From contig JADHVA010000001.1 in NCBI GenBank assembly GCA_016784245.1, positions 1 to 31,968 on the forward strand: a DNA stretch of 31,968 nt, in the 5' to 3' direction. Below, piece after piece: positions 21,597-29,524 of the stretch. The translations under genes and the position numbers were made by a program. Numbering within the stretch: the first letter of the stretch is position 1; every line of letters starts with the position of its first letter. Below the pieces are notes generated by a model, which was not told the origin of the DNA, searched no databases, and was given only the letters and a program-made list of their open reading frames with translations. Origin of the DNA: Nanobdellota archaeon (lineage in GTDB: Archaea; Nanobdellota; Nanobdellia; SCGC-AAA011-G17; GW2011-AR17).

Positions 21597-21911
21597 TTAT
21601 TTTTTTCCTAAGAAAATTTCTATTGTAGAAACTCTAACAAGTCTACCTTCTTTATTTGTAAATTCTTCACTATTAATTTCAGTTTTATCAACAAAAACAT
21701 TTTGTCCTGTTAAAAGTTTCTTCACTGCTACTTGTGAAATATCTACAGCTTTAGTAATAAATTTTCCTCTTGCTTTAACAATAACTTCTGGCCTGTTTAA
21801 AGTTGTAAATTGCATAACAACACCTGTTACATAATTCATAAGTGGTTTACTTCCCACAAAAATGGTTTTGTCGTTTTCCTCATTTGAACTCTCTCTTGCT
21901 TTCTCTTCCAT
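21597..21911 (-). CDS. albA: Alba DNA/RNA-binding protein
   Basis: A small dimeric chromatin and RNA-binding protein of archaea. TIFVGSKPLMNYVTGVVMQF and VIVKARGKFITKAVDISQV carry the conserved glycine-lysine DNA contacts, and the sequence ends in the beta strand VSTIEIFLGKK. An in-frame ATG exists at 21941, but the ATG at 21911 is preceded at seven bases by GGGGGGT, so the protein starts MEEKARESS and has 104 residues. The gene follows rps17e closely, forming an information-processing operon. Confidence 0.9.
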   Translation of the reverse strand: MEEKARESSNEENDKTIFVGSKPLMNYVTGVVMQFTTLNRPEVIVKARGKFITKAVDISQVAVKKLLTGQNVFVDKTEINSEEFTNKEGRLVRVSTIEIFLGKK

Positions 21912-21918
21912 TTTATTA

Positions 21919-21924
21919 CCCCCC
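21919..21924 (-). promoter_or_regulatory. Ribosome binding site of the Alba gene
   Basis: A run of six Gs followed by TAATAAA precedes the ATG at 21911. It decides against the longer frame beginning at 21941. Confidence 0.5.
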
Positions 21925-21943
21925 AAGTTATACTTGAGCATGA

Positions 21944-22132
21944 TTATTCTTCAACTTTCATTAATCTAGAAATATAACCTGCAAGAATATTTCGCAATTT
22001 TTTAGAACCAACTTTAACATATTCAGGCATGACTTTTTTATTAGTATCAAAATCTTTACTAAACTTATCTCTATGTTGCCTTACTAGTTTATTTCCTACT
22101 CTTTTGATCTGTGTAGTCTTTATTCTTCCCAT
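21944..22132 (-). CDS. rps17e: 30S ribosomal protein S17e
   Basis: A 62-residue archaeal/eukaryotic small-subunit protein, MGRIKTTQIKRVGNKLVRQH followed by a helix and KVGSKKLRNILAGYISRLMK. Length equals the archaeal family norm when started at 22132. The longer frame from 22156 would add eight residues and would begin inside the TATA box, so I reject it. No bacterial counterpart exists, which makes this gene a direct sign of an archaeal genome. Confidence 0.95.
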   Translation of the reverse strand: MGRIKTTQIKRVGNKLVRQHRDKFSKDFDTNKKVMPEYVKVGSKKLRNILAGYISRLMKVEE

Positions 22133-22153
22133 AGTTCCCAATAATATATAGGG

Positions 22154-22164
22154 CATTTATAAAG
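22154..22164 (-). promoter_or_regulatory. TATA box of rps17e
   Basis: CTTTATAAATG on the minus strand is centred 27 bases before the ATG at 22132, a model leaderless archaeal promoter. Confidence 0.7.
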
Positions 22165-22178
22165 CTTTCGGGACACTA

Positions 22179-23252
22179 TTATTTAGATAAAACCCATATT
22201 TCTCTTAACATTTTAGATTTTGAAGCAGAATAAATATATGGATCTTTAAACTTAAATCCAGCTTTCCTAAAATCCCTTTCAAGAGTTGTAATTCTCAATT
22301 CTTTTTTTGATCTTGTTCTAAATATTGGAGAAATTATCACTACTTTTTTCTTTACAACTTTCCCTAAACCTTCAATAAGCTTAGAATACATTGGTGCTAA
22401 TTCAATTAAAGTTCTTTTTGCTGTACCTTCAGTGGGTAATTTTTTCAAAAAAGGGCCTAAATAAGGTTCAGTAACAACACAATCAACACTCTTAACATGA
22501 CTTCTTAAATCTTTTGCACTACCTTTTAGAACACTATAATTAACATTTGTATTGTATTCCTTTTTTATCCAATCTAAATTTTTCTTTGATGCTTCAACAC
22601 ACCAAATTTCATTATCAATTCCAATAACATTAACTCCCATTATCATTGCTTCTTGTAAAATTGTTCCAATACCACAAAAAGGATCTAACACAACATCACC
22701 TTTTTTTACTTCTGAAAGATTTAACATAATTTTTGCTAATCTAATTGAAATTGTATGTAATGGCCTTTGTTCAGGTCGATGTAAATCTCTATGTTTATGT
22801 TCTTTAGGATTAAAAACAGCAATAGTTTTCCCCATATAATCTCCATAAACAATAATCTCTAAAACATTTTGTGCTTCAGAAGGCATTAAATAATCAACTT
22901 GAAAATGTGATTTTTTTATTGAAGCTCTCAATTTTTCTTTTTTGAAATAATTTTTTAATTCAGCTTTCAAATCAGAAACATCAACATCAGAATAATTTGA
23001 AATAGCATACCTAATTTTATTTTCCTTTCCAAGGTATAAATTTTCAATATTTTTAATAACACTTGCAATCTTTTGAATACCACCTAAATTTTTAATTACA
23101 TCCTTAGCTTTTATTGAATTTATTTCTAAAATTATGATTAAATCATTCTCTTCAATTAAATTAAATTTAATATTTCTACAATTAAAATAACTATATAATT
23201 CATCCTTTGATAATTCCGGATCTCTTCCTAATACAAAAATATACTTTTCCAT
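22179..23252 (-). CDS. TRM11-like THUMP-related tRNA methyltransferase
   Basis: A 357-residue SAM-dependent RNA methyltransferase. The N-terminal half (1-150) resembles the ferredoxin-like/THUMP part of TRM11 and TrmG10 proteins. Then come HKHRDLHRPEQRPLHTISIR, the family-typical linker motif, VVLDPFCGIGTILQEAMIMG (SAM loop), VIGIDNE, and the catalytic-position motif TEPYLGPFL, which replaces the D/N-PPY of N2-guanosine methyltransferases. The C-terminal strand pattern ends in a basic segment. The target is probably tRNA; the base is uncertain because of the altered motif. Confidence 0.82.
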   Translation of the reverse strand: MEKYIFVLGRDPELSKDELYSYFNCRNIKFNLIEENDLIIILEINSIKAKDVIKNLGGIQKIASVIKNIENLYLGKENKIRYAISNYSDVDVSDLKAELKNYFKKEKLRASIKKSHFQVDYLMPSEAQNVLEIIVYGDYMGKTIAVFNPKEHKHRDLHRPEQRPLHTISIRLAKIMLNLSEVKKGDVVLDPFCGIGTILQEAMIMGVNVIGIDNEIWCVEASKKNLDWIKKEYNTNVNYSVLKGSAKDLRSHVKSVDCVVTEPYLGPFLKKLPTEGTAKRTLIELAPMYSKLIEGLGKVVKKKVVIISPIFRTRSKKELRITTLERDFRKAGFKFKDPYIYSASKSKMLREIWVLSK

Positions 23253-23283
23253 AAAAATTTAGAAATAAACATAGTTTATAAGA

Positions 23284-24411
23284 TTATTCTTCATCAGAAG
23301 TTTCATTATCACCAGCAATATCAGTTGAACCAGCATTAATAACTCTTCTATTCAAAGCACCCATAATCTTACACATACCTGCAGCAGCTTCTCTTGCCAA
23401 CCTATGTGCATCTTGAACAGCACCAATTCTTTTTCTTTTTTCAAAGTCAGATGAAATTCTTCTATTATCCATTATAGATCTAATTAAAACACCTGAATAA
23501 GCATCACCAGCACCTTGAGAAGTTGCAAAATTTTCAACATCAGAACCTTCAATAGAAAGAGCAGATAAACAATGTTCATTTATTTCTCCAGACTTTTTAT
23601 CTAACCAATATAATTTTGAACCTTTTGATCCTAAAGTTACAGCTAAATATTCTAATCTAGGAGCAATATCATAATCATCTTCTTGAAGACTAAATAATTG
23701 ATTAATATTTTCTACATCTTCTAAATCAAATTCATTTACTACTACTTCAGCTTCATCTTCATTTAATTGTAATAAATTTGATAATTTCAAAATCTTTCTA
23801 AAATAAGTTCTTGAAAAATCTACACTGCCATCAGTTAAATATGGTCCAGGAATATAAGCTAAAAATCCATCTTTTCTCTCTTCAATATAAGTTTTTGCTG
23901 CTCTTTTTGCAGCTAAAGGTTCAGTGATAGGTAATACCAAAGAATCATGTCTAGCTAAAAAATCTCTTAATGAACTTGTTAAAGGTAATCTTTTAAATTT
24001 ATCAGTAACATCATCTTCCCATAAAGGTGGATCCATAGTTTCATGACGATCATGTACATATACACATTGAGCTAAACTCACATCAGCATATCTTCGAATT
24101 TTATCAGTACTAATTCCTGCCTTCATTAAATAATCAATATATCTATCAGACATTATATCTTTACCAACAACACTAATTGCAGAAACATCATCTCCTCTTT
24201 GTGCAAGCCATTGACCAACAGTTAATATTGGACCTCCATAATTACCATCATAATAATCACAAATTTCATTTTCACTTTCTAAAGGTGTCGTAGAAAGATT
24301 TAAAGCCTCGCTGATGCTCATATTTGTATTATATTCTTGAAACCGATCTTCATCAAATTCAAAGATATTATGATCAAAAGCTCCATGTCCTACTATACAA
24401 TATCTTACCAT
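23284..24411 (-). CDS. PfkB-family sugar or nucleoside kinase
   Basis: A 375-residue cytosolic kinase. It has the N-terminal YGGPILTVGQWLAQRGDDVS substrate-side glycines, the SVVGKDIMSDRYIDYLMKAG motif, LLQLNEDEAE, an AVTLGSKGSKLYW strand pair, and the signature SQGAGDAYSGVLI with the catalytic aspartate. The C-terminal 30 residues (STDIAGDNETSDEE) are acidic and probably disordered. The sugar substrate cannot be told from the sequence. It stands upstream of the TRM11-like gene by 31 bases. Confidence 0.88.
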   Translation of the reverse strand: MVRYCIVGHGAFDHNIFEFDEDRFQEYNTNMSISEALNLSTTPLESENEICDYYDGNYGGPILTVGQWLAQRGDDVSAISVVGKDIMSDRYIDYLMKAGISTDKIRRYADVSLAQCVYVHDRHETMDPPLWEDDVTDKFKRLPLTSSLRDFLARHDSLVLPITEPLAAKRAAKTYIEERKDGFLAYIPGPYLTDGSVDFSRTYFRKILKLSNLLQLNEDEAEVVVNEFDLEDVENINQLFSLQEDDYDIAPRLEYLAVTLGSKGSKLYWLDKKSGEINEHCLSALSIEGSDVENFATSQGAGDAYSGVLIRSIMDNRRISSDFEKRKRIGAVQDAHRLAREAAAGMCKIMGALNRRVINAGSTDIAGDNETSDEE

Positions 24412-24454
24412 TGATACCCAGAAATAAACAATTCCTTTAAAAAACCTTCGATTC

Positions 24455-25312
24455 TCACGTTTTCTTTATATTAAACAATTTTGTCTCTTCAAGTACTTTT
24501 TTTGCATAAATAGAATCCTTTAAAACTACAACTCTAAATAATCCTTTTTTTTCTAATAATCCAGTTAATTGATCTAAATCTAAAGATTTTAAATCCTTAT
24601 ATTTCTTAAAAAAATCATGAATTTCTTTATTTATTTCATCATCTCCATAGAAACTAAAAATCAAATCTCCCATAACATTTACATTCCAATGTAAACCTTT
24701 ATCTTTTGATTGTAAAACATTAATTCCAATTTTTTGTTCATAATTACAACAAAATTTATCAATTTCTGATTCAGCACCACAAATACAAAAAAATCCAGAT
24801 TTTAATTTTTTTATTACTTGTTTTTCTTTCATTGGATATACTAAAGGCCACCAATTATGAGTATAATGCATTAAAATTTTCTTTTCTTCTTCAAAAAACT
24901 CATTAAAGTAATCTAATAATTCTAAAAAATAAACATCCAACTGAGCATAAGATTCAAATTCAAAAGATAATGAATCTCCATCATTTTTTAATTCTAACAA
25001 TTTGTTAATAGAATGTTTCTTTTGAGAAGTGTAATTTGAAACAATTAAATCTGAAAATAAGCCAACTTGTCTAATCCATTCAAGATTCAATAAAAACTTT
25101 TTATTTTTTGCAACTACTACTTTCTCTTTTATCAACTGATTTAGTTCTTTATGTACTGATTGATATGAAACTGATTGGTTAAATAATTGTTTAATTTTAC
25201 TTTTTAATTCTTTAACAGTAAGTGGAAACTCTGTCGATAAAATTACAATAATCTTCTCCTTTACAGTCTTAGGAGTAAGTTTTGGAAGTAGTGCTCTAAT
25301 TATCATATTCAA
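24455..25312 (-). CDS. Winged-helix protein with C-terminal sensor-like domain
   Basis: A 285-residue probable transcription regulator. The first 85 residues form a helix-turn-helix (FPLTVKELKSKIKQLFNQSV, SYQSVHKELNQLIKEKVVVA) with a wing KNKKFLLNLEW. The remaining 200 residues have mixed helices and strands with several cysteines (FFCICGAESEIDKFCC), typical of archaeal regulators that read a ligand or metal. The start could be residue 3. I cannot name the target or the signal. Confidence 0.7.
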   Translation of the reverse strand: MNMIIRALLPKLTPKTVKEKIIVILSTEFPLTVKELKSKIKQLFNQSVSYQSVHKELNQLIKEKVVVAKNKKFLLNLEWIRQVGLFSDLIVSNYTSQKKHSINKLLELKNDGDSLSFEFESYAQLDVYFLELLDYFNEFFEEEKKILMHYTHNWWPLVYPMKEKQVIKKLKSGFFCICGAESEIDKFCCNYEQKIGINVLQSKDKGLHWNVNVMGDLIFSFYGDDEINKEIHDFFKKYKDLKSLDLDQLTGLLEKKGLFRVVVLKDSIYAKKVLEETKLFNIKKT

Positions 25313-25428
25313 TTCTCATAATCAACTCTCTATATTTAAATGTTTTTATTTTTAAACTTTCTGGTTTAAAAATATTTTAACTGGGCCTTAATAAATGATT
25401 TCCCCTAAATAAATGATAACTCTACACC

Positions 25429-25758
25429 ATGAATATACATATACAAGAAAACGGCTGCAAAGATCCAGAAGTTCTGGTTTTAGATACAAGGTTACCATAT
25501 TTCTATTCAAACATTAAAAAAGTATTCCTAAAAGAGCCTTCAGAAATAAAAGTATTTATTGTAAATTGTAAAGATAAATTCAAAGAACATGGTGGAAATG
25601 GTGAAGCAGTTTATACAAATAAAAACAACATTTACATTTGTGACCCTTCATTACTTGAATCTTCACACATGATATCACGATCAAATTTTTACAAAATTTT
25701 ATGCCAAGAAATTCTTTTCTTATTTTACCAAACAAATAATAAAACAATTACTAGTTAA
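25429..25758 (+). CDS. Hypothetical protein, 109 residues
   Basis: A short soluble protein with a mixed fold (EVLVLDTRLPYFYSNIKKVF, IKVFIVNCKDKF, NNIYICDPSLL) and three cysteines. I do not recognise a family. It stands alone on the plus strand between two minus-strand genes, diverging from the winged-helix gene and ending one base short of the convergent gene at 25759. The AAATAAATGATAA ahead of the ATG is the only promoter-like sequence. Confidence 0.6.
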   Translation: MNIHIQENGCKDPEVLVLDTRLPYFYSNIKKVFLKEPSEIKVFIVNCKDKFKEHGGNGEAVYTNKNNIYICDPSLLESSHMISRSNFYKILCQEILFLFYQTNNKTITS

Positions 25759-26844
25759 TTATTCTAAATTATTTAACTTTATAAAATTCATTCCAGGAAT
25801 ATTTTTCTTAATATAATCTTGGGTTTTTTTACTTAATTCAGCATTTGAAAAATATAAAATAGGTAATTTCAAAGTTTGACTTTCAGTAAAAGCTAATAAT
25901 AAATCTCCTTCATTTAATCTTTTTCTTTTTCTAGCTTTTACAAAATATTTTAAATCTCCTGCTTGCGAAGGAACTTTTACGATCATATTAATCTCTCTAT
26001 TATTTTTAATAATTAAAGTTCTAATAATTTCAATACTATTTTCTTCCATATATTTTGTTAAAGACAATAATAAATCCTTATCCCTAACTATTTCATCAAC
26101 TTCCTCAACTTCTTTTTTCAATTTCTTTTGTTTTTCAACTTCAACTTTTCTTTTTTTAACAACTTTCTTTTTTTTCTTTTTCTCAGGTTCTTCTTTTACA
26201 GCTTCAACTTTCTTTTCAACTTTCTCTTCGACTTTCTCTTCGACTTTCTCTTCGACTTTCTCTTCAACTTTCTCTTCAACTACCTTCTCAACTTTCGGAG
26301 GTTCAGGAATTTCAATTTCTTTCTCTGCAACAACTTTAATCTCAGAAATAATTTCTTCTTTATTTTCTTCCTTTAAACCATAAAGACCTTCTAAAATAAC
26401 TTCAATTAAATCTTTAGCATCCGTATCAGGCAACATATACCATCTCCAAAATAATTCCTCTGTTTCATTAATAATTAATCTTACAGGTCTTGCAAAATCT
26501 AACATCTCTCTAAAAGCAACTCTCTCAAAAGGTAAACAATCCCTATCTCTAAGAACTTTTTTTTCAAATAATAAATCCAAAGCTTCTTTCTGTTTCTTTC
26601 CAACATGATCTTTTAACAAAGAATACAATCTATCATTTTGATGACTACAATAATATAATGGAGAACCACCAATTTTGGCTTTTGATAATTTAATTTTTTT
26701 ATTTGTAACTAATTCTGAAAGCAAAGCTGATATAAACAAATTAGTTCCCTTGAACTCTTTAGCTACAGCTGAAGGTAACAATGGACCTTTCCTAGAAACA
26801 TAACTAAGTATATCCTCTTTTAATTGAACAATTCTGTTGCTCAT
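25759..26844 (-). CDS. HTH protein with EEKV-repeat linker and nuclease-like C-terminus
   Basis: A 361-residue protein in three parts. Residues 1-70 are a winged helix (YVSRKGPLLPSAVAKEFKGT) with GGSPLYYC at its end. Residues about 180-250 are a highly charged linker made of EEKV repeats and a lysine run. Residues about 255-361 (LSLTKYMEENSIEIIRTLII to FIKLNNLE) alternate strands and helices like a PD-(D/E)xK nuclease fold, but I do not see a complete catalytic set. Function unknown; a nucleic-acid-binding role is likely. Comparable layouts occur in DPANN genomes as far as I recall. Confidence 0.7.
   Translation of the reverse strand: MSNRIVQLKEDILSYVSRKGPLLPSAVAKEFKGTNLFISALLSELVTNKKIKLSKAKIGGSPLYYCSHQNDRLYSLLKDHVGKKQKEALDLLFEKKVLRDRDCLPFERVAFREMLDFARPVRLIINETEELFWRWYMLPDTDAKDLIEVILEGLYGLKEENKEEIISEIKVVAEKEIEIPEPPKVEKVVEEKVEEKVEEKVEEKVEEKVEKKVEAVKEEPEKKKKKKVVKKRKVEVEKQKKLKKEVEEVDEIVRDKDLLLSLTKYMEENSIEIIRTLIIKNNREINMIVKVPSQAGDLKYFVKARKRKRLNEGDLLLAFTESQTLKLPILYFSNAELSKKTQDYIKKNIPGMNFIKLNNLE
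26209..26280 (-). repeat. Six tandem 12-bp units in the linker of the HTH protein
   Basis: Units of TTTCTCTTCGAC and close variants (plus-strand reading) run from 26209 to 26280 and encode the repeated VEEK linker. The unit length keeps the frame if the copy number changes. Confidence 0.9.
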
Positions 26845-26901
26845 AATGAATCTTAGAATGAAAAGAGTTTAAATGTTTTTATATTCTATCAAGTAGAAAT
26901 T

Positions 26902-27438
26902 TTAAGGCCTAGTCCAAGCAATTGAATAATATGTACAATCCCCTTCATCATCAACAATCGCAATCAATAACCTTTTTCTAGTAGAATGAGCGACTCTATT
27001 CTTTGCAGCAAATTCATGCCAACTACAAGAATCTGATTCAGAAATAGGATACATAACCCATTTAGCATGATCTTCTCCAGGTTTAATTCCCCTATCATAA
27101 ACTCTAAAATCAGCTCCAAATTTCAAAGCTGTTTTAACAATATAACCTCTATTTCTCATATCTTTATAAGCCATATATTTAATCCAAAAATTTTTATTTT
27201 TCTTCTGAGCCAATTTTAAATAATCATCATAACTAAGTACTTTTTTACCTTTCTTAATCTTCATTTTATTTCTTTCTAAAAGATATAAACCTTCAACAAG
27301 AGAATATTGATATTTATTTTTCAATGATTCACCATATCTACTTTTATCATACATCTCTCTAGATTGATCTGTTTCAGAAGCAATTATCTGCCCTTCAATA
27401 TACTCTGCTACAATTATTTCTTCATTTTTAGCACTCAT
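26902..27438 (-). CDS. endA: tRNA splicing endonuclease EndA
   Basis: Cuts BHB junctions in tRNA and other RNAs, leaving 2',3'-cyclic phosphate and 5'-OH ends. The 178-residue protein has the N-terminal domain with YSLVEGLYLLE and the catalytic domain with YMAYKDMRNRGYIVKTALKF. The triad is complete: Y114 (FRVYDRG), H124 (EDHAKW) and K155 (STRKRLL). Length matches the single-chain subunits that form homotetramers in Euryarchaeota. It must handle the non-canonical BHBs found in this window unless a second subunit exists elsewhere. It shares a TATA box with the divergent RNase Z gene. Confidence 0.95.
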   Translation of the reverse strand: MSAKNEEIIVAEYIEGQIIASETDQSREMYDKSRYGESLKNKYQYSLVEGLYLLERNKMKIKKGKKVLSYDDYLKLAQKKNKNFWIKYMAYKDMRNRGYIVKTALKFGADFRVYDRGIKPGEDHAKWVMYPISESDSCSWHEFAAKNRVAHSTRKRLLIAIVDDEGDCTYYSIAWTRP

Positions 27439-27460
27439 AGAAATAATGGGGAAAGAAAAC

Positions 27461-27470
27461 TATTTAAAAG
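27461..27470. promoter_or_regulatory. Shared two-way TATA box of endA and RNase Z
   Basis: TATTTAAAAG, part of CTATTTAAAAGC, reads as a TATA box on both strands. Its centre is about 28 bases from the endA ATG and about 25 from the RNase Z ATG, the leaderless spacing on both sides. A second TTTTTAAATAA at 27477-27487 is too close to the RNase Z start to serve it. Confidence 0.55.
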
Positions 27471-27490
27471 CTTTTCTTTTTAAATAATAC

Positions 27491-28381
27491 ATGGAAATTA
27501 CTACCTTAGGTACAAGTTCAATGGTACCAACTATAAATAGAAATCATTCTGCTACTTTGCTTACCTATAAAAATGAGAATATTTTAATTGATTGTGGAGA
27601 AGGCACTCAAAGGCAATTTAGAAAAGCTAAAATAAGTCCAGTAAAAATTACAAAAATTTTAATCACACATTGGCATGGAGATCATGTTCTTGGCCTTCCA
27701 GGTTTAATGTTAACTCTAGGTCATTCAAATTATAACAAAACACTTGAGATTTATGGACCAAAAGGTACAAAAAAATTTATGTCTCATATATACAAATTCT
27801 TTGAAACTAGATTAAAAATTGATTACAAAGTTCATGAAATAGAAAAAGGGATATTTTTTGAAAATGACAAATTTAAACTTGAAGCTACAGAATTAGATCA
27901 TGGACCTATTTGTTTAGCTTATTCTTTCATAGAAAAAAACAAAAGAAAAATTGATAAAAAATATTTAGAAAAAAATAAAATAAAAGCAAATCCAATATTA
28001 AAACAATTACAAGAAGGTAAAAATATTACATATAATGGTAAAAAGATTCTCGCATCAAAAGCAACATTTATAGTACCAGGTAAAAAAATTACATTTATAG
28101 CTGATACAGGAGTTTGCAAAAATGCAATAGAAATTGCAAAAAAATCTGATATACTTTTTTGCGAATCAACTTTTTTATCAGAATTACAAGAAAAAGCTAA
28201 AGAAACAAATCACCTAACAGTAAAAGATGCTGCAAATATAGCTAAAAAAGCAAAAGTAAAAAAATTGATTTTAACACATTTCTCACAAAGATATAAAGAT
28301 TTAAAAGTTTTTAAAAAAGAAGCACAATTAAATTTTAAAAATACAGATATTGCTGAAGATTTAAAAAAATTTAAAATTTAA
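27491..28381 (+). CDS. rnz: RNase Z (tRNase Z)
   Basis: A metallo-beta-lactamase-fold nuclease that trims the 3' end of pre-tRNA. The 296-residue protein has the zinc site THWHGDH (59-65), the N-terminal LGTSSMVPT loop, LDCGEGTQ-like IDCGEGTQRQFR, the ELDHG strand, FIADTG and the C-terminal HFSQRY motif. The exosite that binds tRNA is represented by the region around GPKGTKKFMSHIYKFF. CCA is not encoded in either tRNA of the window, so RNase Z is needed before CCA addition. It faces endA. Confidence 0.95.
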   Translation: MEITTLGTSSMVPTINRNHSATLLTYKNENILIDCGEGTQRQFRKAKISPVKITKILITHWHGDHVLGLPGLMLTLGHSNYNKTLEIYGPKGTKKFMSHIYKFFETRLKIDYKVHEIEKGIFFENDKFKLEATELDHGPICLAYSFIEKNKRKIDKKYLEKNKIKANPILKQLQEGKNITYNGKKILASKATFIVPGKKITFIADTGVCKNAIEIAKKSDILFCESTFLSELQEKAKETNHLTVKDAANIAKKAKVKKLILTHFSQRYKDLKVFKKEAQLNFKNTDIAEDLKKFKI

Positions 28382-29238
28382 TTTTTATATCTATCAAACA
28401 AAATAAAAGAACCCCAAATCTCTGCTATCAAATTAAATAAAACTCCAAAAAGACTAATCAATATAATACAAATAAAAATTATCAAGGAATTAGAACTTAA
28501 ATTTTGTATTAATCCAAAGCCATAATTAATAATTCCAGCAAAAAGCCAAATAACTATACTTAAAATAAAAATAAACAACCAAGTAATAAAAATATAAACT
28601 GGATCCTTCTTAAAGAAAATAAAAGATTCTTTCAAAACACTCCAAGCTTTATTTTTGTTTGACATAAACATAATCGGATATCTAAATAAAATACCTAATT
28701 TAATTGCAAATATTGCTAATAAAATTAAAACTAAAGCAACAAATAAAGTTAGCAATCTAGCTAATTCAACACTAAATTGACTAAAAATAAAATATATTAA
28801 TCCTACAATAAAACTAACAATAAGCACAACAGATATACTCATTAAAAAAACCATAATTTTCATTAAAACAATTTGCCAAAATTTTTTATGACTTATTTTA
28901 TATGCTTTAAATATTGAAGCTTTCTTTCCTTTAACAACATCTTTGATTATTTCATACTTCAAAGCATAAACTCCAACTCCAAAGAAAAATGTTGTAACAA
29001 CAAATATAGTTCCTGAAATAATTAATTGAAAAATATTAGCTGAAAAATATTCTTTTAATAAATCCAAAGATTCTAAATTCCCATTTTGTAATAAACTAAC
29101 AATATCTCCAAACCCAGTATAAGCATTAATCAATAAAACTAATAAATAAGTAAAAGCTATTAAAGATAAATCTGGAACAAAAACAATTAAATTCTTTGTC
29201 CACTGATTAAGACTTTTTTTATAAACATTTAAATCCAT
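28378..29238 (-). CDS. Multi-pass membrane protein, unknown
   Basis: A 286-residue membrane protein with about six hydrophobic segments (around 20-40, 70-95, 120-150, 155-185, 215-240, 250-280). An amphipathic and basic stretch (DVVKGKKASIFKAYKISHKK) sits between the second and third. The layout resembles the archaeal DUF4013/DUF7847-type families, whose role is unknown. Its stop overlaps the convergent RNase Z stop by four bases. Confidence 0.75.
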   Translation of the reverse strand: MDLNVYKKSLNQWTKNLIVFVPDLSLIAFTYLLVLLINAYTGFGDIVSLLQNGNLESLDLLKEYFSANIFQLIISGTIFVVTTFFFGVGVYALKYEIIKDVVKGKKASIFKAYKISHKKFWQIVLMKIMVFLMSISVVLIVSFIVGLIYFIFSQFSVELARLLTLFVALVLILLAIFAIKLGILFRYPIMFMSNKNKAWSVLKESFIFFKKDPVYIFITWLFIFILSIVIWLFAGIINYGFGLIQNLSSNSLIIFICIILISLFGVLFNLIAEIWGSFILFDRYKN

Positions 29239-29281
29239 AATTCAACTTCAGGTTAAAGAACTTAAAAAGTTTTCGTAAAAA

Positions 29282-29503
29282 TTAACTAAGAAGAGTTACT
29301 AAACCTAAATCTTCAATTTCTCTACATTCATTCAAAAATAATTCTTCACTCATTAAACTATTTCTAAATTGTATAATTACTGCTGGTAATTTATAATAAT
29401 CAATTTCTTTTACAATTCCATTATATCTTTCTGCTAATTTATATAAAGCTTCTGGCACTTCATCAGACCCTAATAAAATTCTTGCATAACTTTTCATTTC
29501 CAT
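29282..29503 (-). CDS. Small unknown protein downstream of rtcA
   Basis: A 73-residue soluble protein (MEMKSYARILLGSDEVPEAL) with an alpha/beta pattern. It starts 21 bases after the rtcA stop and is probably cotranscribed. MKSYARI (residue 3) could be the real start. I do not recognise it; the position suggests, but does not show, a link with RNA end processing. Confidence 0.65.
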   Translation of the reverse strand: MEMKSYARILLGSDEVPEALYKLAERYNGIVKEIDYYKLPAVIIQFRNSLMSEELFLNECREIEDLGLVTLLS

Positions 29504-29524
29504 AAAAATTTTAATTTAGTATAT

